A DNA stretch of 7,464 nt from Deinococcus sp. (GTDB taxonomy: Bacteria > Deinococcota > Deinococci > JACQHA01): contig JACQHA010000295.1 of the NCBI GenBank assembly GCA_016199255.1, forward strand, positions 1 to 7,464, written 5' to 3'. The translations under genes and the position numbers were made by a program. How positions within the stretch are numbered: position 1 is the stretch's first letter; the number at the start of each line of letters is the position of its first letter. The notes under the pieces were generated by a model. It saw only the letters and a program-made list of their open reading frames with translations. It did no database searches and was not told the origin of the DNA. Shown one piece after another: positions 1-5,602 of the stretch.

Positions 1-300
1 GATATGAACCACTACGAGTCAGACCAGGTCACGCGGCAAAAGGACTACCTGGCCATCCAGGCCATCCTGAAGCTGGCCCCCGAGGAACTGGCAGAGGTTA
101 TCTCCACCCATGGGGTGACCATGTGCGGCTATGCCCCAACCATGGCCGTGCTCCATGCCGCCCGCGCCCTGGGCGCCTCTGCTGCCCGCCTGGTCCGCTA
201 CGCTACCTCTGGCGACGTCAGCGGAGACCGGGACCGGGTCGTTGGCTACGCCGGATTGATCATCTCCTATCACTGTCACAGTGGGAGGCAAGGTCAGTGA
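1..300 (+). CDS. AmmeMemoRadiSam system protein B (Memo family), C-terminal part
   Basis: The reading frame is open at the left edge and ends at TGA 298-300, so this is the last 99 codons of a longer gene; the family is usually about 260-300 residues. The ATG at 4-6 is an internal Met, not the start. Visible family signatures are DMNHYES at the left edge, the MCGYAP segment with the conserved Cys near the middle, and the C-terminal block RYATSGDVSGD followed by VVGYAGLII. Memo-like proteins adopt an extradiol-dioxygenase-like fold and in bacteria are encoded with an AMMECR1-like protein and a radical SAM protein (the AmmeMemoRadiSam set). Their biochemical role is not settled. The partners are not seen downstream here, so they would have to lie to the left. 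The last residues, after LIIS, diverge from what I expect of the family. The family call is strong; function is not known. Confidence 0.9.
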   Translation, partial: DMNHYESDQVTRQKDYLAIQAILKLAPEELAEVISTHGVTMCGYAPTMAVLHAARALGASAARLVRYATSGDVSGDRDRVVGYAGLIISYHCHSGRQGQ

Positions 301-427
301 CGAAACCAAGCTGGGCGCTGCGGTTTTTGTCTCACGGGGTAGCGACATCAACGAGCGGGTGACTAGGGCCAACCCTGGCCGCAGCGCTGCTGCCTCGGCA
401 AGAGGCGCACCAAAGCCCCGGCGGCAC

Positions 428-520
428 TATTCCCTACCTGGGGAGTTGGTGGAGGTAGGCGGACACCGGCTTCACCTGCAGGTGATAGCCCAGGATAGAG
501 GTGGGACCAAGGTCATCCTG
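428..520 (+). pseudogene. Remnant of alpha/beta hydrolase N-terminus
   Basis: In the plus frame beginning at GTG 281 and closing with TGA at 587-589, the segment LPGELVEVGGHRLHLQVI followed by GGTKVIL matches the usual opening strand pair of alpha/beta hydrolases (xPGxxVxVGGxRLHxxxxGxGxPxVVL). Similarity is clear over roughly 428-520 and may extend weakly to about 555 (GETSAT). After that the frame closes: no oxyanion-loop HG motif, no GxSxG nucleophile elbow and no catalytic Asp/His follow. What stands before 428 in this frame does not look like a hydrolase and overlaps the end of the Memo gene. I infer the stub of a gene lost by deletion. A chance resemblance cannot be excluded because the match is only about 30 residues long. 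Confidence 0.45.
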
Positions 521-549
521 GGGGCTACCATCGGGGAAACGTCGGCCAC

Positions 550-678
550 TCAGCGCCGCTGGCGCTTCACCCGCTCGATGGCGTGGTGAAATGCCTCAGT
601 CTCGCTAAATGCCTTCGCCTCAGCGAAGTTGCCCTGCTCGTCCCAGGCGTGGGCAGTGTAGATCGTTTGAGCAGTCAT
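550..678 (-). CDS. Small ORF, 42 residues, unknown function
   Basis: A minus-strand ORF begins at ATG 678-676 and ends at TGA 552-550. It is preceded by an AGGAGG(AG) Shine-Dalgarno sequence (695-688 on the minus strand), with 11 nt between AGGAGG and the ATG, or 9 nt counted from the second GGAG. This is one of the best ribosome sites in the window. The product opens MTAQTIYTAHAWDEQGNF and ends in a basic IERVKRQRR tail. It is hydrophilic and probably mostly helical, with no Cys, no signal peptide and no membrane segment. I do not recognise a family. Its C-terminal codons run antisense to the end of the hydrolase-like frame. The strong ribosome site and sensible composition argue for translation; the short length argues for caution. 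Confidence 0.5.
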   Translation of the reverse strand: MTAQTIYTAHAWDEQGNFAEAKAFSETEAFHHAIERVKRQRR

Positions 679-695
679 GGGCTCAGACTCCTCCT

Positions 696-1150
696 GAACG
701 ATCCTGACCCTGATATCCCTCACGGATCACCTCTTTCCCCGCTCATCTGACTGCAGAATGGCACCTCGACAATGCGTGACGATGACGGGAGATGCATAAA
801 TATTCTACCACTAAACATTGGGCGGAGGCATCATCTCCCCAGATGGCAGCGTGAGGCACGGCTCCGTACGGGCTGGACGGTGCTGGGGGTCAGGGGCAGT
901 GTTGCCAATGAGGCCATGTACCACCTGGACCCGGGAGGCCTCAGGATATGATATAGTACAGGTGTTCTTACACTGCGTCGCGCATAGTCACCTAGCCCTC
1001 GGCCAGATCTGCTCGACACCTCCTCCAAACCCAGGGGTGTATTCCCCGGGAAAGGAGAGGCCACAGGTAGACGAGCTAGCACACCGGGAGGAGTGGGAAG
1101 TAACAACACCGGACCTGAAGAGGAGACATGCGGATGGGGGGAAGATAGGC
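696..1150. other. Non-coding stretch, possible promoters and leader
   Basis: No frame here gives a recognisable protein. The longer open frames have unlikely composition for genes (rich in Arg, Ser, Pro and Cys) and lack ribosome sites. Three things stand out. There is an AT-rich patch at about 789-815, which on the minus strand lies about 110-135 nt ahead of the 42-residue ORF and could hold its promoter. There is a TATGAT at 947-952, overlapping TATAGT at 952-957, directly followed by GTAC-AGGT-GTTC (956-967), with no good -35 box. There is also a six-codon ORF (ATG 1128, stop TAG 1146-1148) that has AGGAG at 1121-1125 and ends 2 nt before the next gene. No tRNA, rRNA or repeat array is visible. 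Confidence 0.4.
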
Positions 1151-1396
1151 ATGAAGACCTGCTTGTTCCTGCGAGGGTTCGCCGGGGGAGGCCCGGAATG
1201 CTGTGCTGTCCTGGGGGGCATGCTCCCGAGCATCTTCGAACTGCGCACCTACTGCACCACACCGGCATTTTCGCAGTGTCCACTGTTCCAGCTGCGTCTG
1301 AGCTGCGCCCGGCCAGTGGCTGTCAGCGAGTATCTCCAGCTCACCGGCGCACCGCAAGCCGCCGACCACGTGACGGAAGCGGAGACCCCACTATGA
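1151..1396 (+). CDS. Small Cys-rich protein, 81 residues, unknown function
   Basis: The frame runs from ATG 1151 to TGA 1394-1396, and its stop overlaps the next start as ATGA (1393-1396), which suggests translational coupling. The product has six Cys in the first 52 residues (C4, C17, C18, C35, C43, C52), with a core reading ELRTYCTTPAFSQCPLF. The YCx7CPxF spacing resembles small presumed metal-binding bacterial proteins with a YC...CPxY core, so a Zn or Fe-S role is possible; I cannot name a family. The C-terminal third has no Cys and is Ala/Glu/Thr-rich. The same frame is open far upstream, but ATG 1151 is the first Met near the Cys-rich core. Its ribosome site is weak (a G-run at 1136-1141). 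The call rests on the coupling and the Cys pattern. Confidence 0.5.
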   Translation: MKTCLFLRGFAGGGPECCAVLGGMLPSIFELRTYCTTPAFSQCPLFQLRLSCARPVAVSEYLQLTGAPQAADHVTEAETPL

Positions 1397-1710
1397 GCAC
1401 CGAGCGGTTTGTGCAATGCCAGCGCTGCGGCCGGGTCTACCAGCTTCCCTCCACCTACTCCCACCTCCAGGTGGTATTGGGTGCTCAGGGCGAGCAGCGC
1501 CACTGCTATGCGACACTCAAGCCAACCTTCGACCAGGTGCGCCCCTGTGAAAGCCAGGAGTTCCGGGAGATCACCGCCACCGAGGCCAGGGTCTGGCGGG
1601 GGCCGCTGTACTTTGTCGTCCCAGTGTGGTATCAGCCGGAATACCACGCCCTGCTGGCCCACACTGAAATTGCCTTGCTTGAGGCGTCTTCGCAACCAGC
1701 CACACCCTAG
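1393..1710 (+). CDS. CxxC-containing protein, 105 residues, unknown function
   Basis: ATG 1393 overlaps the preceding stop (ATGA), with GGAG at 1381-1384 8 nt upstream. The product opens with VQCQRCGRVYQLP, a CxxC knuckle (C9, C12) like those starting zinc ribbons. Later Cys at 38 and 52, and His at 24 and 37, could complete a metal site, though not in a standard ribbon spacing. The second half is Cys-free (EARVWRGPLYFVVPVWYQP...) and mixes aromatic and beta-type residues. It has no signal peptide and no clear membrane helix. Third codon positions are GC-rich, like those of the downstream metabolic genes, which supports real coding. No family is recognised. The tight spacing suggests it is made together with the Cys-rich protein before it. 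Confidence 0.6.
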   Translation: MSTERFVQCQRCGRVYQLPSTYSHLQVVLGAQGEQRHCYATLKPTFDQVRPCESQEFREITATEARVWRGPLYFVVPVWYQPEYHALLAHTEIALLEASSQPATP

Positions 1711-1744
1711 ACGCCATGGCGTCCCGGCGGCTGATGGGGGGCAC

Positions 1745-2200
1745 GTGACATCGGAAGAGAGTGCTACTGAAGGGCAGTTGTGGTGCGCCGTCCGGCACAA
1801 GGCCTGGGCGGAGGCATCGGCCACAGGGCAGGTGACGCTTGAGGGCTATCTGGGAGCGCTCGATAGAGCCTGTCAGGACCTCCGGCAGTGTGGACTCAGT
1901 GCTGGTGAACTGGCACAGGTGCGCCTGCGGGCCAAAGAGAGCTTCCTCGCAGCCAAAGGGCGCGTCCTGCCCTTGGACCCTGGGGCGGTGCGCACCGTCC
2001 AGCACCAGTGGCAGGTACAGCTCCAGCTAGTCCAGGCCTGGCAGGCCCAGCCGCCTGGTACGGCGCCTGCTCCTGCCGGAGACGAGGAGAGTGACCTGAT
2101 CCCTGGGAGCAGGCCATTTACAAGATCACCGCCCTTCCCGCCCACTGGCAAGGGCTCACTGACCGGGGCATCATCCGGCCAGGGGCCAGAGCCGGCCTGA
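1745..2200 (+). CDS. Helical protein, 151 residues, unknown function, tail from a pseudogene
   Basis: The most likely start is GTG 1745, 34 nt after the preceding stop; there is no in-frame ATG nearby and the ribosome site is poor (a G-run 3 nt away), so the start is uncertain. Residues about 1-105 look like a compact alpha-helical protein (YLGALDRACQDLRQCG, ELAQVRLRAKESFLAAKG, then a Gln-rich helix QWQVQLQLVQAWQAQ). A Pro/Ala linker follows. From about residue 117 the sequence becomes SRPFTRSPPFPPTG..., a low-complexity Pro/Ser tail. That tail is the +1 frame of a D-aminoacylase remnant starting near 2092, so the original C-terminus was probably replaced when the two pieces were joined. No family is recognised. 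Translation is plausible from codon use, but the gene may be decaying. Confidence 0.5.
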   Translation: MTSEESATEGQLWCAVRHKAWAEASATGQVTLEGYLGALDRACQDLRQCGLSAGELAQVRLRAKESFLAAKGRVLPLDPGAVRTVQHQWQVQLQLVQAWQAQPPGTAPAPAGDEESDLIPGSRPFTRSPPFPPTGKGSLTGASSGQGPEPA

Positions 2201-2312
2201 TGGTGCTCAACCCAGACACCGTGGCCAGCCCAGCCAGCTACCTAGTACCAGCGCAGTAGCCAGTGGGCATCAAGCATGTCATCATCGATGACTACGGTGC
2301 GCTGGCGGGACT
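2095..2312 (+). pseudogene. N-acyl-D-amino-acid deacylase, C-terminal remnant
   Basis: In the frame through 2101, directly after a TGA at 2092-2094, the translation reads WEQAIYKITALPAHWQGLTD, then RGIIRPGARAGLMVLNPDTV, then SPASYLVPAQ, a TAG stop (2257-2259), and PVGIKHVIIDD in the same frame. This matches the C-terminus of D-aminoacylase-type amidohydrolases: LTxLPAxRxGLxDRGxLRPGxxADxVVFDPxTVxDxATYxxPHQYPxGIxHVIVNG. The TAG sits exactly where the family has Tyr of HQYP, so the frame is broken by a point change. The catalytic TIM-barrel metal site lies N-terminal to this piece and is absent. Intact family members are about 480-550 residues; only about 70 remain. Homology is confident; whether any part is translated (for instance from ATG 2200) is doubtful. 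Confidence 0.8.
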
Positions 2313-2314
2313 CG

Positions 2315-2713
2315 TCACCCCCGGCCCACCAGCCAGTGGCCCAGGGTGCGCTCCAGGCCGGCCTGCACCATCTGGTGAACCTGGGCACTGGCCAGGTCCA
2401 CCGGCACAATGGTGTCGAGGCCCTGGGCCTGGCGTCTCAGGCGGGGGGACACGGCGCCCTCCACCAGCATCAGACACCGGCTCTGGCGCGTCTCCGGCGT
2501 GGTGCGGAGGGCCTGCACCAGCTGCAGTCTGGCCGCCTCGTTGCCCGTCAGGAGCAGGATCACCACGTCCGGGCGCTGGCGCTGGTAGGCCAGGCAGGCG
2601 GCGGCCAGATCGGGCACACCTCGCGTCTGGTAGCCGCTGGTGGTCAGCAGGTCCACCAGCCAGGTCCGGGTCCCTGGGTAGTCGTGGATGACCAGGAGCC
2701 GCTCACCGGCCAT
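2315..2713 (-). CDS. Receiver-like (CheY-like) domain protein lacking phosphorylation residues
   Basis: A 132-residue single-domain protein, whose length and pattern fit a response-regulator receiver: ERLLVIHDYPGTRTWLVDLL (beta1-alpha1), GYQTRGVPD (beta2), RPDVVILLLTG (beta3), SRCLMLVEG (beta4) and DTIVPVD (beta5). Aligned with CheY-like domains, only one acidic-pocket residue remains (D11, with H10 in place of the other). The phosphoacceptor Asp at the end of beta3 is Leu (L54), the beta4 Thr/Ser is Val (V84), and the beta5 Lys is Val (V103, before P104). It is therefore predicted not to accept phosphate by the usual route and may act as a protein-interaction module. It starts at ATG 2713, 23 nt after the stop of the RRM gene on the same strand, so the two are probably co-transcribed. 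No clear Shine-Dalgarno site is seen. No output domain is present. Confidence 0.7.
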   Translation of the reverse strand: MAGERLLVIHDYPGTRTWLVDLLTTSGYQTRGVPDLAAACLAYQRQRPDVVILLLTGNEAARLQLVQALRTTPETRQSRCLMLVEGAVSPRLRRQAQGLDTIVPVDLASAQVHQMVQAGLERTLGHWLVGRG

Positions 2714-2736
2714 GGGGGGCCTGAGTTGATATCAGG

Positions 2737-3024
2737 TTAGTACCGGCCGCCGCGCCGGTCCCCGCCGCCGCGCGGCTCCGGTGGCCGGGCCTGGTCTACC
2801 TTGAGGGCACGCCCGCCTAACTGGTGGCCGTTGAACTTCTGGATCGCCGCCTGGCCCTCCTCGGTGCTGGCCATTTCCACAAAGCCAAACCCCTTGGACT
2901 GGTTGGTGTAGCGGTCTATGACAACGGTAGCCGATTGCACCGTGCCTGCCTGGCTGAAAAGGGCGTGTAGCTCCTCGCCGGTGGTGGTGAAAGGCAGGCC
3001 ACCCACGTATAACTTCATGCTCAT
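2737..3024 (-). CDS. RRM-domain RNA-binding protein with short RGG tail
   Basis: A 95-residue single RRM protein. RNP2 is LYVGGL (residues 5-10) and RNP1 is KGFGFVEM (44-51), with the RNA-stacking aromatics present (Y6, F46, F48). The rest follows the family: TTTGEELHALFSQAGTVQSA and AAIQKFNGHQLGGRALKV. The tail (about 80-95) is Pro, Arg and Gly rich with RGGGDRRGG, as in cyanobacterial Rbp and plant glycine-rich proteins, where such tails add RNA contacts. Members are typically cold- or stress-induced RNA chaperones. ATG 3024 is chosen because AGGAG at 3038-3034 on the minus strand lies 9 nt upstream; a second in-frame Met is at 3018. It is the first gene of the minus-strand pair and is read divergently from the NADH dehydrogenase. 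Its leader contains an inverted repeat. Confidence 0.93.
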   Translation of the reverse strand: MSMKLYVGGLPFTTTGEELHALFSQAGTVQSATVVIDRYTNQSKGFGFVEMASTEEGQAAIQKFNGHQLGGRALKVDQARPPEPRGGGDRRGGRY

Positions 3025-3063
3025 CTGGAGTATCTCCTAGGTCCGATAGCCAGGACCAGGGCG

Positions 3064-3099
3064 CTTCCGCAAGGTTCACGCGCTTCGAAGTGGCGGAAG
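3064..3099 (-). promoter_or_regulatory. Hairpin in the leader of the RRM gene
   Basis: CTTCCGC (3064-3070) and GCGGAAG (3093-3099) are perfect 7-bp inverted repeats separated by 22 nt. Between them lies the palindrome CTTCGAAG (3083-3090). On the minus strand the structure sits 40-75 nt upstream of the RRM start codon. It would form a stem-loop in the leader if transcription starts further up, as an ATAATA on the plus strand at 3163-3168 (TATTAT on the minus strand) would allow. Leaders of cold-inducible RNA-binding protein genes are often structured, so control of translation or autoregulation is possible, but this is inference from the repeat alone. A DNA-level operator is an alternative. 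Confidence 0.35.
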
Positions 3100-3280
3100 G
3101 AGGCCCGCGAAGGCGGCGCAGGCAAGAAGGGCTTCAAGTGAGATAGGGTATCTGCGCACCCCATAATAGCACAGATGGGACCCGGGTGGGGGCGCCCGCC
3201 CTTGCCTTAGGCTTGGGGGGCATCATAATGGTGATCCGGCACCTAGCTAAGGGGGGCGTTTGGATGGAGCCGGTATAGCG

Positions 3281-4591
3281 ATGACAGTTCATGATCGTCC
3301 TCGCGTGGTGATCGTTGGGGCTGGCTTCGGTGGACTGTGGGCTGCCCGCACCTTGGCCGCTTCTCCTGTCGAGGTGCTGCTGGTGGACCGCAACAACTAC
3401 CACACTTTCCTGCCCCTGCTCTACCAGATTGCCGCAGCCGAACTGGAAACGGAGGAGATTGCCTACCCAACACGGAGTATCCTGCGGAAACTGCCCAATG
3501 TGCATTTCCTCATGGCTGACGTCAAGCGGGTAGACCTAGTGGCTCGGAGGGTAGAGGGCGATGGAGTGGTGATACCATACGACTTCCTGATCCTGGCCCT
3601 GGGAAGTACCTCCCACTTCTTCGGAGTGCCCGGCGCAGCCCAGTACGCCTTCCCCTTGAGAACGCTGGAGCAGGGGATTGCCCTCCGCAACCACATCCTG
3701 TCCTCTTGCGAGCGAGTGGTGCATGAACCAGAGGCCGACAAACGCCGGAGGATGTTGACATTTGTCATCGTAGGTGGTGGTCCCACAGGGGTAGAATTCG
3801 CCGGGGCCTTGGCCGAACTCATCCGTGGTCCTCTGGTGAAGGATTATCCGCTGCCGGATTTCCAAGAAGTCCAGGTCATCCTGTTGGAAGCAGTGGATAG
3901 CCTACTCCCCGGTCTGCCTGAGCGTCTGCGCCGGTATACGCTGACACGGCTACGCAAGATGGGAGTGGAGGTGCGCCTAGAGGCCAGGGTGAGCCAGGTG
4001 ACCGCTCTGGCAGTGCATCTCCAGGACGGCACGGTCATTCCTACGGACACTGTCGTCTGGACAGCCGGGGTGCGGGGCGATCCCGCAGCCAAGGCATGGG
4101 GACTGCCCACCACCCAAGGAGGACAGGTGGCGGTCCTGCATACCCTGCAAGTGCCCAATTATCCTGAAGTCTACATCGTCGGCGATCTAGCTTATATCGA
4201 GGGTGGTGAGCGCCCACTGCCCATGGTTGCCCCAGTTGCTATCCAACAGGGGGTCAGAGCCGCACGGAATATCAGACGGCAGTTAGCTGGGCAAGACCCC
4301 CTGCCGTTCCGCTATCGAGACCGGGGCACCATGGTGACCATTGGACGAAATGCCGCGGTGTCTCACCTTGGTGGGTGGGCCTGCACCGGTTTCCTGGCGT
4401 GGGTGCTCTGGCTGAGCGTCCATCTCTTCAACCTGATTGGTTTTCGCAACCGCCTCTTCGTCCTCATCAACTGGGCCTGGGATTACTTCTTCTTTGAGCG
4501 TGCGGCACGTCTCATCCTCCCTCTGGGAACAGCACGGGGTTCTGAGTCAGTGCAGTCTGTCTCCTCAAAAAGTGGGGCTTTGCAGACTTGA
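3281..4591 (+). CDS. ndh: Type II NADH dehydrogenase (NDH-2), FAD-dependent
   Basis: The 436-residue product matches NDH-2, a single-subunit flavoenzyme that oxidises NADH and reduces membrane quinone without pumping protons. The FAD Rossmann motif VGAGFGG is at residues 12-18, followed by a [15 protein letters not shown] block near the flavin. The NAD(P)H Rossmann motif [12 protein letters not shown] spans about 164-175, and the second FAD motif YIVGDLAYI lies around 298-306, with Asp 302 contacting the flavin. The C-terminal stretch, about 364-418, is aromatic and hydrophobic ([17 protein letters not shown] ... [15 protein letters not shown]), the usual membrane-binding end. ATG 3281 is preferred over the in-frame TTG at 3260 because GGAG (3266-3269) lies 11 nt upstream of it and because homology begins soon after. 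PurU follows 7 nt downstream, so both are likely on one transcript. A related quinone oxidoreductase with another donor is less likely. Confidence 0.92.
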   Translation: MTVHDRPRVVIVGAGFGGLWAARTLAASPVEVLLVDRNNYHTFLPLLYQIAAAELETEEIAYPTRSILRKLPNVHFLMADVKRVDLVARRVEGDGVVIPYDFLILALGSTSHFFGVPGAAQYAFPLRTLEQGIALRNHILSSCERVVHEPEADKRRRMLTFVIVGGGPTGVEFAGALAELIRGPLVKDYPLPDFQEVQVILLEAVDSLLPGLPERLRRYTLTRLRKMGVEVRLEARVSQVTALAVHLQDGTVIPTDTVVWTAGVRGDPAAKAWGLPTTQGGQVAVLHTLQVPNYPEVYIVGDLAYIEGGERPLPMVAPVAIQQGVRAARNIRRQLAGQDPLPFRYRDRGTMVTIGRNAAVSHLGGWACTGFLAWVLWLSVHLFNLIGFRNRLFVLINWAWDYFFFERAARLILPLGTARGSESVQSVSSKSGALQT

Positions 4592-4598
4592 GTAGATT

Positions 4599-5486
4599 AT
4601 GAACCCATCGCTGCAACGGTATCTGGCCCAATACCCCCACCGCGGGCGGCTGCTCATCTCCTGCCCGGACCGGCCAGGCATTGTGGCCGCCGTGTCCCAA
4701 TTCCTGTTCGAGCGGGGGGCAAACATTGTTCACTCCGACCAGCACAGCAGCGACCCCGAAGGGGGCCTCTTCTTCATGCGCATTGAGTTTGACCTGCCCG
4801 ACCTGGTGCAGCGCGGGCCAGAAATAGAGCAGGAGTTCAGGGCAGTATCCCAGCGCTTCAGCATGGACTGGCGCCTGGCCTACGCCAGCCAGCCCAAGCG
4901 CATCGCCATCTTTGTTTCCAAAGAGGAGCACTGCCTCTTGGAACTGCTCTGGCGGTGGCGCGCCGGTGACCTGCGGGCCGAGATCGCCACAGTGGTCAGC
5001 AATCATCTAGACCTGCAGGAGACTGTGGCCGGCTGGGACATTCCCTTTCACCACCTGCCAGTGACCCCAGAGCGCAAGGCAGAAGCGGAGCAGGCGCAAC
5101 TGGCGCTATTAGCCGGCCGGGCTGATGTGGTGGTGCTGGCTAGATACATGCAGATCCTCTCCAGCGACTTCCTGCAGCACTGGCCCAACCGGATCATCAA
5201 CATCCACCACAGCTTCCTGCCAGCCTTCGTCGGCGCCCGCCCCTATAACCAGGCCCACCAGCGCGGCGTGAAGCTGATTGGTGCCACGGCACATTATGTG
5301 ACCGAGGAGCTAGATGCTGGCCCCATCATTGAGCAGGACGTGCAGCGGGTGGACCACCGGCACAGCATTGAGGACCTGAAGCGCATCGGCCGCTACATCG
5401 AGCGGGTGGTGCTGGCCCGGGCGGTGGCCTGGCACGTGGAAGACCGCATCCTGGTGCACCAGAACAAGACGGTGGTTTTCGCCTGA
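4599..5486 (+). CDS. purU: Formyltetrahydrofolate deformylase
   Basis: PurU hydrolyses 10-formyltetrahydrofolate to formate and tetrahydrofolate, feeding formate to PurT-type purine synthesis or draining excess one-carbon units. The 295-residue protein has an N-terminal ACT domain (about 17-90, [19 protein letters not shown]), the usual site of Met/Gly control in this family. A formyltransferase-type catalytic domain follows, from about residue 100 ([20 protein letters not shown], then TVVSNH). The catalytic Asn and His are in [10 protein letters not shown] (N201, H203), and the catalytic Asp is in [11 protein letters not shown] (D239). All are in place and the length fits (E. coli PurU is about 280). 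The ACT domain separates it from PurN. It starts 7 nt after the NDH-2 stop with only a weak ribosome site, suggesting translation coupled to the upstream gene. Confidence 0.94.
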   Translation: MNPSLQRYLAQYPHRGRLLISCPDRPGIVAAVSQFLFERGANIVHSDQHSSDPEGGLFFMRIEFDLPDLVQRGPEIEQEFRAVSQRFSMDWRLAYASQPKRIAIFVSKEEHCLLELLWRWRAGDLRAEIATVVSNHLDLQETVAGWDIPFHHLPVTPERKAEAEQAQLALLAGRADVVVLARYMQILSSDFLQHWPNRIINIHHSFLPAFVGARPYNQAHQRGVKLIGATAHYVTEELDAGPIIEQDVQRVDHRHSIEDLKRIGRYIERVVLARAVAWHVEDRILVHQNKTVVFA

Positions 5487-5509
5487 AGTGGTGTCACACC
5501 CCTCGCCCG

Positions 5510-5590
5510 CCGGGCTAGCAGTAGGGCGCTACCCGGTAGGCTATCATAGGTGCCGATGCTGCCGGACCAGAAGCTATCAATTCACCTATT
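5510..5590 (+). promoter_or_regulatory. Repeat-rich leader ahead of the Mo hydroxylase operon
   Basis: The gap between purU and the hydroxylase genes holds ordered repeats. An imperfect hairpin spans 5510-5536: CCGGG(C)TAGC pairs with GCTACCCGG, giving 9 bp with one bulged C and an 8-nt loop. There is no following T-run, so it is not a standard terminator. Then GCTATCA occurs twice as a direct repeat (5540-5546 and 5573-5579). Just inside and outside these, ATAGGTG (5546-5552) and CACCTAT (5583-5589) form a 7-bp inverted repeat that ends one base before the GGAGG ribosome site. This could be an operator or an RNA structure near the ribosome site. No good -35/-10 pair is visible, so the promoter is not located. 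Confidence 0.3.
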
Positions 5591-5595
5591 GGAGG
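5591..5595 (+). promoter_or_regulatory. Shine-Dalgarno site that favours a GTG start
   Basis: GGAGG ends one base before the ATG at 5597, too close for normal initiation, but lies 7 nt before the in-frame GTG at 5603, an ideal distance. The site therefore points to GTG 5603 as the start of the FAD subunit and not the ATG two codons earlier. Confidence 0.6.
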
Positions 5596-5602
5596 TATGC
5601 CG

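Noticed and set aside
818..1150. Upstream extension of the open frame that ends at 1396
   Set aside because: No ribosome site at its start, composition unlike a folded protein, and recognisable Cys-rich content begins only after ATG 1151.
831..1283. Long minus-strand open frame
   Set aside because: Rich in Arg, Ser, Pro and Cys, no ribosome site, antisense to the Cys-rich gene; looks like a by-product of high GC content.
820..1818. 13-nt direct repeat GGGCGGAGGCATC at 820-832 and 1806-1818
   Set aside because: One repeat of this length is expected by chance at about this frequency in a GC-rich window of this size; the flanks do not match.
1249..1824. Minus-strand open frame of about 190 codons
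   Set aside because: Lies antisense to the CxxC protein and has no sensible motif; the plus-strand frames have the ATGA coupling and a ribosome site.
2257..2259. TAG as a recoded (pyrrolysine-type) codon
   Set aside because: The enzyme is truncated at its N-terminus and lacks its catalytic domain, so simple pseudogene decay explains the stop.
2263..2740. Two plus-strand open frames through this region
   Set aside because: They run antisense to the receiver-like gene. The first one's opening residues (GIKHVIIDD) belong to the D-aminoacylase remnant; the rest is Gly/Pro/Ala-rich noise.
5510..5536. Rho-independent terminator after purU
   Set aside because: The hairpin is imperfect and no T-run follows, so I list it only as a possible structure.
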